Source: Pseudomonadota bacterium
GTDB taxonomy: Bacteria; Pseudomonadota; Gammaproteobacteria; Xanthomonadales; Rhodanobacteraceae
Direction of reading: 5' to 3'
Length of the DNA stretch: 40,293 nucleotides
Assembly: GCA_021795435.1 (NCBI GenBank)
Contig: JAJYPJ010000016.1
Coordinates: forward strand, 1-40,293
Shown here: in pieces, positions 17,390 to 24,964 of the stretch
Layout: every line of letters starts with the position of its first letter
How positions within the stretch are numbered: position 1 is the first letter of the stretch
Position numbers and translations under genes: made by a program
The notes under the pieces: generated by a model
Told to the model about the DNA's origin: nothing
What the model saw: only the letters and a program-made list of their open reading frames with translations
The model's database searches: none

Positions 17390-17659
17390 GGACTCACTTT
17401 AGCCGGCGATGTTGCAGTGCGATAGCCCATGCTGGAGATCGGCGCACTGCAGGATGGACAACCCCCAAACCGACCGCGAGTGCTCAACAGGAGTTCGGAG
17501 GAAGGAGCCGGAGTCTGGGTGCATCGGCTACCGGGGGATCGGGGCAACGAGGCCAATGGTCGCCGAATACCTGCGCATCGCGGAGACCACGCTGCGCCAA
17601 GTTGGTCATAAACTGTGCAGCAAGGACATTCGAGTGCCAGCGCAAGCAGGAGTTGCATC

Positions 17660-18553
17660 ATGAACCCGCAGCCACGTCGCGTAGAAAACCTGTCCACCGA
17701 TCGCGGGGTGATTCCGCAATATGCGACGGGGATTGTCGAGCAGCCATGGGCGGACTACACCTCGGATGATCATCGCGTCTGGGCCGCGCTTTTTGCTCGC
17801 CAGCGCGAACTGTTGCCTGGGCGCGCCTGCGCCGCGTTTCTTGATGCGCAGCAAGCACTCGGCATGACGGCGGATGCAATCCCGCGATTCGATCAACTCA
17901 ATCGCCTTTTGGCTGGAGCGACGGGTTGGACATTGGTGGGCGTTGAGGGATTGCTTCCCGAAGCGGTGTTCTTCGACCATTTGGCCAATCGTCGCTTTCC
18001 GGTGACCTGGTGGATCCGCCGGCCCGATCAACTGGACTATATCGCCGAGCCAGACCTGTTCCACGACCTGTTTGGGCACGTGCCTTTGTTGATGAATCCC
18101 GTATTCGCCGACTACATGGAGGCTTACGGCCGCGGCGGACTTCGGGCGCAGCGCGAGTTCGGGGACGAGGCGCTGCTGAACCTGACCCGGTTGTACTGGT
18201 ACACCGTGGAGTTCGGCCTCATTCGCGAGTCCGGCAGCCTGCGAATCTACGGCGCCGGGATCGTCAGCTCCAACAGCGAGTCGATCTACAGCCTGGAATC
18301 ATCCGCGCCAAATCGCCTAGGTTTTGATCTGCAGCGAGTGATGCGCACTCGCTATCGCATTGACAGCTTCCAAAAGACCTATTTCGTCATCGAGAGCTTC
18401 GAGCAGCTCTTTGCCGCGACGAAGCAGGACTTCGGACTGATCTATCCGGTTGTTGCGGGGGCCGACGCAGTCCCGGCTGGAAGCGTTCTTGCCGGAGACT
18501 TGGTTCTGACGCGCGGCACCCGAGAAGGTTGGCCTGACGGCGCGGACGCGTAA
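17660..18553 (+). CDS. phhA: Phenylalanine 4-monooxygenase
   Basis: PhhA hydroxylates phenylalanine to tyrosine using pterin cofactor, oxygen and a non-haem iron. The 297-residue product has the 2-His-1-Glu iron site: FHDLFGHVP with His135 and His140, and Glu184 in YWYTVEFGLI. Also seen are the conserved PDLFHDL and SFQKTYFVI segments. No regulatory ACT domain is present, as usual for bacterial enzymes. The ATG at 17660 is preferred because AGGAG lies 8 bases upstream; the open frame extends to 17615. phhB (pterin dehydratase) is not adjacent. I saw no sigma-54 site in the 270 bases upstream. Confidence 0.95.
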   Translation: MNPQPRRVENLSTDRGVIPQYATGIVEQPWADYTSDDHRVWAALFARQRELLPGRACAAFLDAQQALGMTADAIPRFDQLNRLLAGATGWTLVGVEGLLPEAVFFDHLANRRFPVTWWIRRPDQLDYIAEPDLFHDLFGHVPLLMNPVFADYMEAYGRGGLRAQREFGDEALLNLTRLYWYTVEFGLIRESGSLRIYGAGIVSSNSESIYSLESSAPNRLGFDLQRVMRTRYRIDSFQKTYFVIESFEQLFAATKQDFGLIYPVVAGADAVPAGSVLAGDLVLTRGTREGWPDGADA

Positions 18554-18683
18554 GCCCGGCGGCAATCCACGTAGTCCGCGAGCCGGAGTGGAGGCTGGCT
18601 GTTCCAATCCGACGCGCGTCGCATCGCAACGTTGGTGCCGGGTTGGCCATCGTCTGCCTTGCAAGCCGGCTGCGACGCGAGGC

Positions 18684-18935
18684 ATGCCCAACTCCAGCCT
18701 GGTGTCCGGGCTGATCAGGCGGTCATTGATCGCATTGACGGCCGCGTTGCTCGTCGGGTGCGCGGTATCGCGACCGGACGTTCACGAGGCTCATCAGGTG
18801 GTAGCGCAGGCGCGCGGGCCCTGCCCATCCCCCTGCCCCCGGCGCTTCGCCTGGCCACTGCGCGATGCGATCGTCGCTCCTGCAACTCGCGCGCGCCAAC
18901 AACCGGGATACGCCAGGAGGGGTCGCGTCGCATAA
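18684..18935 (+). CDS. Possible small lipoprotein (hypothetical)
   Basis: This 83-residue frame begins with a clear lipoprotein signal: two arginines, a hydrophobic run (LIALTAALLVG) and the lipobox LVGC with Cys26. After it comes a polar stretch, then an arginine- and proline-rich tail that looks non-native, so the gene may be short by nature or broken by a frameshift soon after residue ~45. The stop codon lies one base before a perfect 14-bp hairpin, which supports a real transcript end here. The ribosome binding site is weak. No family is recognised. Confidence 0.4.
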   Translation: MPNSSLVSGLIRRSLIALTAALLVGCAVSRPDVHEAHQVVAQARGPCPSPCPRRFAWPLRDAIVAPATRARQQPGYARRGRVA

Positions 18936-18936
18936 C

Positions 18937-18968
18937 GTTGCCGCGCCAGACCCTTCTGGCGCGGCAAC
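18937..18968. terminator. Perfect 14-bp hairpin between convergent genes
   Basis: GTTGCCGCGCCAGA (18937-18950) and TCTGGCGCGGCAAC (18955-18968) form a perfect stem with a CCCT loop. It sits between the plus-strand lipoprotein frame (stop at 18935) and the minus-strand BNR gene (stop at 18978). Being symmetric, it could end transcription both ways. There is no T-run on either side. It is the strongest hairpin seen in the window. Confidence 0.7.
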
Positions 18969-18977
18969 GACCCGGCA

Positions 18978-21900
18978 TCAACCGTGCGCAGGGGCCGTCA
19001 TTGCCGGTGTCAGAGCGAGCTGCACTGGATGGCCGGTCGGCAGTGTCGCAATCCCCGCGGCGTATGCCGATGCATTCCATGCCCTGACCTTCGCCATCAG
19101 GCTGCCGTTGTACTGCGTCAGAAGCTGCAGGATCTGCGCGCGGTCGCTCGCAAGGAGATCGCGGACTTGTCTGCTCGGCGGCTGGCCCGAAAGGCTGGCG
19201 GCCATGCCGTAAAGGGTCTGCACGTGCGCATGAAGATGGCTGAAGTGGCGCAGGAAATCCTCTTCCACCGCGTGTTGCACGTGAGAATTCCAGAGGATGT
19301 CCTGGTAGTCGCCCAGTTGCTTGGCGAGCACCTTCGCTTGTGCAAGGAGCGCACGGTGTTGCAGCGCCCAGCGTGCGTCATGGTGCCCGCGGGCCTGGAC
19401 CGCAGAGAGGCTCCTGCGCATCGCGGCAACATGGTTCAGCACTTGGTTTACCGCCGAGAGCGCGGCCCGCGCCTGGAGCCCCACGACCATATCCGCTCGC
19501 CAGACCGCAGGCGCAACCCGAAAGCGCGCGTCCGGCTGCACATGCAGGCGGATGGTCTGGGAGATGCCGCGGGCGGTCACGGTTGCGGCATAGCTTCCCG
19601 GAACGACAGCCGGCCCGAAGCCTCGTCCTCCCGGGCCGGCCTTGCCCAGTGGAGGATCAAGCCTCGCGGGGCCGCGGTACCTCAGGTTCCAGACCACTTC
19701 GTTGACGCCAGCCTTTCCCGGCCCGTGGAGTGTGGTGATCAAGGAGCCTGTGCCGTCATGAATCTCAATGCGCACAGGACCGTGATGAGCCGCCTTTTGC
19801 AATGGCGTCGGCTTGATGGCTTTGGCAAGGCTGTAGCTAATCACCACACCGGTCGGCGCATTGGGTGCCACGAAAGCGCCTGGACCCACGCCGTTGCTGC
19901 GCGTCGCGTAGAGCAGCGTGCCCGGGCTCGCGCTGAACACATGCAGCGCCGCCGCGGTCGCGGCAGCATCAGACTGCTCGACGGGGCGCAGGTTGTCGAG
20001 CACCCAGATGCCGCGGCCGTGGGTGGCCAGCAGCAGGCTGTGCTGTGCGGGTGCGAAGGCCACGTCCATCACCGAGAGGCCGTCGGGAAGGTTGGCACGC
20101 AACGAATGCCACTCGGCGCCGTCGTCACGCGAGTAGTACAGACCGGCGGAGAGCGTGCCGGCAAACAGCAAGCCGGCTTCGTCCGGGTCTTCGCGAACCA
20201 CTTCCACGCTGCTGTGTGGGAGCCCCCCTGTGATGCGGGTCCACGATTTGCCGTAGTCGGTGGTACGGTAAACGTACGGCTGGTCGTTGCCGAGCTCATG
20301 GGCGTCAAACGCCGCATACGCGGTCCCTGCATGGAATGGCGAGGGCGTGACATGGTAAACACGGGCCCAGTCCGGCGCGCCTTCCGGCGTCACCTTGGTC
20401 CAGCTTCCGCCGCCATTCCGACTGACCCAGATCCAGCCGTCGTCGGTCCCCACCCAGATGACCTTGGGATTGCTAGGTGCCAGCGCCAGTGACTGGATCG
20501 TGTCATAGGTCTCCGCACCCGACATGTCCTTCGTCACCGGCCCGCCACTTGGCTGCTGCTTCGCTTTGATGTTGCGAGTCAGGTCAGGACTGATGACCGT
20601 CCAGTGGCGGCCGCCGTCCGTGCTGTGGAACACCACGTTCGCGCCGAGGTAGACGTCATCGGGATTCGCAGGCGAGACCGCTACCGGTGTCGTCCAGTCG
20701 AAGCGATATTTCTGTTGCGCCATTGGCTTGCCGGAAAGAAGCAGACCAGCCAGCACGTCACGGACATAAGGGTTGATGCTGCGCTTCCTGCCGTTTGCAA
20801 TGTCGTCCCGGGTGGCGTACCCGTCGTCGGTCGTGGCGTAGATGATGCTGGCGTTGCTTGGCGCGGGCACCACATATTGGCCGTCACCACCAGCGACGTC
20901 GAACCAATCCTGATAACCGGTGACACCACCGCGGTTGTAATCACTCGATGCGCCACACCAGGCGTCGTTGTCCTGAAGCCCGCCGCAGACTAGGTAGGGA
21001 TAAGGATTGTTCGACGGACTGACGGCCACTTGGTAGAACTGCTCGATGGGCAGATTGTCGAGATAGCGCCAGTGCTTGCCCGCATCGAGCGAAAGGTACG
21101 CGCCGCCGTCATTGCCCTGGATGATGCGGTTGGGGTTGTGTGGATCGATCCATATCGCGTGGTGGTCCACATGGACGCCCTTGTCCGCGTAGAACACCCG
21201 ATGTCCTCCGTCCTTGCTCTCCATCATCTTCATGGAAAGCAGGAACAGACGTTGCGGGTCATTGGGCATCACAGCGATCTGGGTGAAGTAGAAAGGACGC
21301 ACATCATTGTCATGGTCATCGCTGACCTGCATCCAGGTGTCACCCAGGTCGTGTGATACCCAAAGCACGCCGCCTTTGGCCTGAAGCACCGCATAGACGG
21401 TCTGGGGTTGGCTTGGAGCAAAGGCCACCGCGCTACGCCCGATCGGACCCGTTGGCAATCCATGCGACAACCTTGTCCAGTGCAGGCCCCCATCCGTCGA
21501 CCGGTACAGCCCGCCGGACTTGCCTCCGCTGATGAGGGTCCATGGGCGTCGCTGCAGCGGCCACATGCCGGCAATCAGGACTTTTGGATTTCCCGGTTCA
21601 AACGCAATGGTGCTGCATCCGGTATGGTCGTTGAGGTAGAGCACCTTGTGCCAATGCGCGCCATCGTCATTGGTCATGAACACGCCGCGTTCGGCGCCGC
21701 GCTTCCACACGTTGCCTTCCGCACAAACGAACACCGTATTGGCATCCTGGGGATCGACGGCAATCTCGGCGATCTGGCCGGCTTCGTGCAGTCCCTTGTC
21801 GACCCAGGTCTTGCCGCCATCCGGACTGAAGTACACCCCGTCGCCGTCGAGAATGTCATTGCGGGGGTTGCCTTCGCCCGTGCCAACCCAAAGCCAGTTG

Positions 21901-22220
21901 GGGTTGTTGCCGGCGAGCGCCAAGGCACCGATGGACTGAGTCGGCTCATGGGTGAAAATGGCCTTCCAGGATGAGCCGCCGTCGGTCGTCTTCCACACGC
22001 CGCCGCCGGCCGTGCCGACGTAGTAGAGCGCAGCGTCACCGGCAACGCCCAGGACGCTCGTGACGCGCCCGCCGGCCACAGCGGGTCCGATGTCGCGGAA
22101 CTTCAGCCCATGCAACGGGCCCTGTGTTGACGATTTGACTGAATCGCCGGCGCGGGCAGCGGGCATGATCAAGACCGCGGCGCACAGCGCGACGGAAAGC
22201 AGTGGCGGAATTCGGCGCAT
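18978..22220 (-). CDS. Secreted Asp-box (BNR/sortilin-type) beta-propeller protein
   Basis: The 1080-residue product has a Sec signal peptide (about residues 1-24, ending ARAG) and then about 750 residues with at least ten Asp-box motifs of the form S/T-x-D-x-G-x-x-W, for example TTDGGSSW, SPDGGKTW, STDGGLHW, TTDYGKSW and SRDDGAEW. Such repeats build the seven- to ten-bladed propellers of VPS10/sortilin and exo-xyloglucanase-like proteins. The last ~300 residues form a separate part, first beta-rich with RIEIHDGTGSLI and then helical. Catalytic residues of sialidases are not evident. It is probably periplasmic or exported. GGAG lies 9 bases before the ATG. Its partner or substrate is unknown. 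Confidence 0.8.
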   Translation of the reverse strand: MRRIPPLLSVALCAAVLIMPAARAGDSVKSSTQGPLHGLKFRDIGPAVAGGRVTSVLGVAGDAALYYVGTAGGGVWKTTDGGSSWKAIFTHEPTQSIGALALAGNNPNWLWVGTGEGNPRNDILDGDGVYFSPDGGKTWVDKGLHEAGQIAEIAVDPQDANTVFVCAEGNVWKRGAERGVFMTNDDGAHWHKVLYLNDHTGCSTIAFEPGNPKVLIAGMWPLQRRPWTLISGGKSGGLYRSTDGGLHWTRLSHGLPTGPIGRSAVAFAPSQPQTVYAVLQAKGGVLWVSHDLGDTWMQVSDDHDNDVRPFYFTQIAVMPNDPQRLFLLSMKMMESKDGGHRVFYADKGVHVDHHAIWIDPHNPNRIIQGNDGGAYLSLDAGKHWRYLDNLPIEQFYQVAVSPSNNPYPYLVCGGLQDNDAWCGASSDYNRGGVTGYQDWFDVAGGDGQYVVPAPSNASIIYATTDDGYATRDDIANGRKRSINPYVRDVLAGLLLSGKPMAQQKYRFDWTTPVAVSPANPDDVYLGANVVFHSTDGGRHWTVISPDLTRNIKAKQQPSGGPVTKDMSGAETYDTIQSLALAPSNPKVIWVGTDDGWIWVSRNGGGSWTKVTPEGAPDWARVYHVTPSPFHAGTAYAAFDAHELGNDQPYVYRTTDYGKSWTRITGGLPHSSVEVVREDPDEAGLLFAGTLSAGLYYSRDDGAEWHSLRANLPDGLSVMDVAFAPAQHSLLLATHGRGIWVLDNLRPVEQSDAAATAAALHVFSASPGTLLYATRSNGVGPGAFVAPNAPTGVVISYSLAKAIKPTPLQKAAHHGPVRIEIHDGTGSLITTLHGPGKAGVNEVVWNLRYRGPARLDPPLGKAGPGGRGFGPAVVPGSYAATVTARGISQTIRLHVQPDARFRVAPAVWRADMVVGLQARAALSAVNQVLNHVAAMRRSLSAVQARGHHDARWALQHRALLAQAKVLAKQLGDYQDILWNSHVQHAVEEDFLRHFSHLHAHVQTLYGMAASLSGQPPSRQVRDLLASDRAQILQLLTQYNGSLMAKVRAWNASAYAAGIATLPTGHPVQLALTPAMTAPAHG

Positions 22221-22508
22221 CAGGGGATCTCCGGGAATGGCAGCAAGGCTTCGACCACGAGACTCAGGTTTCGTTCATGCCCATGTTCACCTGGATCGAA
22301 AGCGCGCTCTCCGAGGTCCCGGCACAGCGGGCCCTGAGCCAGCCTTTGCGCTTCGGCAGGGTCGACCCCATCCGGATCGAGCCTTGACATGGCCGGTTCC
22401 ATCCACCGGCGAGTCCTGGATTGGCGCGTTGGTATGCTGGGTCTGGCGTATCCGTCCGGGCATGTCGACGCGCATACTTGGACGTTCATGGCCACGTCCA
22501 ACTGACCC

Positions 22509-23402
22509 ATGCTCGCGTTTTTGCCTCGCTGGTTCCGCGCCCCCTTGGCGTTGCTGCTCATTGTCCTCAACACCTTGGCGCATACACTGCCATTGCTGGG
22601 ACTCGCACTCCTCAAGGCCGCCGTTCCGATACCCGCTTGGCGCCGGAACTGCTCCGTCGGTCTTGCGCGGGTTGCCGAAAGCTGGATTGGAGTCAACGGC
22701 GCCTTGTTCTCGCTTTTGACGCGAACCCGGTTTCTGGTGGAGGGCACGGGCGGCTTGACCGCCGGAAAGAACTACCTCGTCTTGGCCAATCACCAGAGCT
22801 GGGTGGACATCCCTGTGCTCCAGAAGGTGCTGAATCGCAAGATTCCGTTCATGCGGTTTTTTCTGAAACAGGAGCTGATCTGGGTGCCGGTGCTGGGGCT
22901 TGCCTGGTGGGCACTGGATTTCCCCTTCATGCGTCGCCATGGTCGCTCGACCTTGGCCAAGAACCCGCACATGCGCAACGCGGACGTCGCCGCGACCCGG
23001 CGTGCCTGCGAGCGCTTTCGTGGCCTGCCGGTGTCGCTGATGAATTTCGCGGAAGGAACGCGATTTAGCCTGGCCAAACACGCGCGGCAGAATTCGCCAT
23101 ATCGTCGCCTGCTCAAACCCAAGGCGGGTGGCGTGGCCTTCGTGCTGGAGGCCATGGGTGAAAGCCTGCATGCCGTTCTCGACGCGACGGTGGTCTACCC
23201 GGCCGGAATTCCCGGCATGCGCGACCTGCTCGCAGGACGAATTCCCGAGGTCCGCGTGTATCTGCGGGAGCTTCCGGTGCCGCGCGAACTGGCGGGCGAC
23301 TATGAGCATGACCCCGCCTGCCGAGTCCGCGTGCAACGCTGGATCAACGAAATCTGGAGGGATAAGGATGCCTTGCTCGCAAAGGATCTAGCGAGCTCCT
23401 GA
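22509..23402 (+). CDS. Acyltransferase, YihG/PlsC-like
   Basis: The 297-residue product has one or two N-terminal membrane helices (about 12-40), the HX4D motif in NHQSWVD (His95, Asp100), the segment RHGRSTLAK that in YihG-type enzymes lies in the acceptor site, and FAEGTRF (about 180-186). The longer KPKAGGVAFVLEA stretch is typical of the YihG/LPLAT-like family rather than of short PlsC. It would acylate a lysophospholipid at the inner membrane. It stands alone on the plus strand, divergent from the BNR gene, and is not closely similar to the acyltransferase at 16574-17389. Confidence 0.87.
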   Translation: MLAFLPRWFRAPLALLLIVLNTLAHTLPLLGLALLKAAVPIPAWRRNCSVGLARVAESWIGVNGALFSLLTRTRFLVEGTGGLTAGKNYLVLANHQSWVDIPVLQKVLNRKIPFMRFFLKQELIWVPVLGLAWWALDFPFMRRHGRSTLAKNPHMRNADVAATRRACERFRGLPVSLMNFAEGTRFSLAKHARQNSPYRRLLKPKAGGVAFVLEAMGESLHAVLDATVVYPAGIPGMRDLLAGRIPEVRVYLRELPVPRELAGDYEHDPACRVRVQRWINEIWRDKDALLAKDLASS

Positions 23403-23474
23403 CCCGTATGGCAGATGCCTTGGAAAAGGACCCGCATGAGTCGGCGCTAAGACAGACGCGTCTGCAGGATACAC

Positions 23475-23693
23475 AAGGAAGCGGTCTTTGTTCATGCTGA
23501 CCAAGTGCCCGACTTCGCCATCAATGACGGCATGCAGCAGGCGCGTGAGTCCCCTCTTTTGATGGTTCATGCCCGAGTCGAGGTCGGCAATGACCTCAAA
23601 CGTCCATCCCTGTCGGGCGCGGTGGATCTCCAAGACCCGCTGCCACCTCTCGAAATCGTCCTTCGGATCGGGGCTGGAAACACGCTTGTGCGT
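23475..23693 (-). pseudogene. Remnant of an IS607-type serine recombinase (TnpA)
   Basis: A minus-strand frame (open 23388-23897) contains a stretch that reads like the catalytic domain of IS607-family serine recombinases: RVSSPDPKDDFERW, then RQGWTFEVIADLDSGMNHQK, then VIDGEVGHLVSMNKDRF. In intact members these parts read approximately YARVSS.DQ..DLERQ, ASG/GSGMN and VGRLVV.HKDRL. The catalytic-region pattern RVSS is kept, but conserved positions around it are changed, the N-terminal MerR-like helix-turn-helix is not found and the sequence diverges right after KDRF. No tnpB was found nearby. I read it as a decayed insertion-sequence fossil; flanking ends could not be defined. Confidence 0.65.
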
Positions 23694-23908
23694 CGCCGTA
23701 TTGCGTGCAGCGAGCCTCGGGTTGCGCCCGAAACATCCCAGGCTTGAGCCGAGCAGGGTGCTGGCGGCAACGTCTGCCATGGCCGGAAGCCACGTGCCGC
23801 GGGACCGATTGAGCGCTGTCGGGACTGACGCCGTCTCCCGCAGTTGCGGGTCTTGCCTGGCTGGCATCCCATGGCGTCGCCCATGGGCCAGCCCCATGGC
23901 AGGTGCCT
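23694..23908. other. Gene-free flank between the recombinase remnant and korB
   Basis: No recognisable coding sequence on either strand. The frame of the recombinase remnant stays open through here, but its translation does not resemble the missing MerR-like N-terminal domain. It may be decayed insertion-sequence DNA or old intergenic DNA. The stretch 23403-23474 on the other side also shows nothing. Confidence 0.4.
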
Positions 23909-24964
23909 TCAGCGCAAGCTCGAATTGATGTGCTCCAGAACCGCGGCGCCCGGGCAGAGTTCGGCCTCACTCAGCAGATTCAGCGGAGTCTCGACAGTTT
24001 CCAGACCGGCATGGAGATCCTGGGCAGCAGGGTCGACGTACAGCAGCCCGGTAACTACTTCTCCCCTGGCTTGATGTTCGTGGAGATAGTTCATGGCGCC
24101 AATGCGGTCATGGGGATCGTAATCCTCGCGCAATTTATGCAGGCGCAGGAACGTTCCATCATGCTGGGCCAATTCGACTGTCTCGCCTGCGGCATAGTCA
24201 ACCGTGATTTCGTTGCGCGAGGGAACCAAGTCGAGTTGATTAACCGCCTCGTTGTGCTCGCGGACATAATCGTAGCTCTTGGTACTTCCCGCATGGTTGT
24301 TGAAGGCGATGCAGGGACTGATGACGTCGATAATCGCCGAGCCCTTGTGGCTGATGGCGGCTTGGACCAGCGGGACCAACTGCGCCTTGTCCCCGGCAAA
24401 TCCGCGGGCCACAAAGCTGGCGCCGAGCAGCAAGGCCAGGCCTACCAAATCGAGAGGACCATCGGTATTGGCAACGCCTTTCTTTGACACGGACCCCGGG
24501 TCGGCTGTGGCAGAGAACTGGCCTTTGGTGAGGCCATACACGCCGTTGTTCTCGACGATGTAGGTCATGTCCACGCCACGACGTATGGCGTGGGCGAATT
24601 GTCCGAGGCCGATCGATGCGGAATCCCCATCGCCGGAGACGCCGAGGTAAATCAGACTGCGGTTCGCCAGGTTCGCGCCGGTGAGCACCGAAGGCATGCG
24701 TCCATGGACCGTGTTGAATCCGTGGGCCGGGCCGAGGAAATAGTCGGGCGTCTTGCTGCTGCAGCCTATGCCCGAAAGCTTGGCGACGCGATGTGGCGCG
24801 ATATCCATGAGCCAGAAGGCCTGGACGATGGCTGCCGAAATCGAGTCATGCCCACAACCGGCGCAAAGCGTGGAAACCTTGCCTTCATAATCGCGCCGCG
24901 TGTAGCCCAGCGAGTTGCGGGCGAGCGTTGGATGGTGAAGCCTTGGCTTGGCGATCCAGGTCAT
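23909..24964 (-). CDS. korB: 2-oxoacid:ferredoxin oxidoreductase, beta subunit
   Basis: This is the thiamine-diphosphate-binding subunit of a 2-oxoacid:ferredoxin oxidoreductase, probably for 2-oxoglutarate. The enzyme oxidatively decarboxylates the oxoacid to the acyl-CoA and passes low-potential electrons to ferredoxin. The 351-residue product has CAGCGH (about 34-39), a cysteine at GIGCSS (Cys68) and the thiamine-diphosphate motif GDGDSASIG (about 111-119) followed by NNGVYGLTKGQ (about 139-149). The cysteines at 34, 37 and 68 would contribute to the [4Fe-4S] cluster of this subunit. Its ATG overlaps the korA stop (ATGA). Substrate choice is inferred from family resemblance; pyruvate or another oxoacid is possible. 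Confidence 0.88.
   Translation of the reverse strand: MTWIAKPRLHHPTLARNSLGYTRRDYEGKVSTLCAGCGHDSISAAIVQAFWLMDIAPHRVAKLSGIGCSSKTPDYFLGPAHGFNTVHGRMPSVLTGANLANRSLIYLGVSGDGDSASIGLGQFAHAIRRGVDMTYIVENNGVYGLTKGQFSATADPGSVSKKGVANTDGPLDLVGLALLLGASFVARGFAGDKAQLVPLVQAAISHKGSAIIDVISPCIAFNNHAGSTKSYDYVREHNEAVNQLDLVPSRNEITVDYAAGETVELAQHDGTFLRLHKLREDYDPHDRIGAMNYLHEHQARGEVVTGLLYVDPAAQDLHAGLETVETPLNLLSEAELCPGAAVLEHINSSLR

Noticed and set aside
17390-17659. Sigma-54 promoter upstream of phhA, as in some pseudomonads
   Set aside because: No TGGCAC-N5-TTGC-like element was found in the 270 bases upstream; a TTGGTCATAAACT stretch is too weak to call a promoter.
18984-20492. 502-residue plus-strand open frame antisense to the BNR gene
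   Set aside because: Shadow of the Asp-box repeats; arginine- and histidine-rich translation with no family features.
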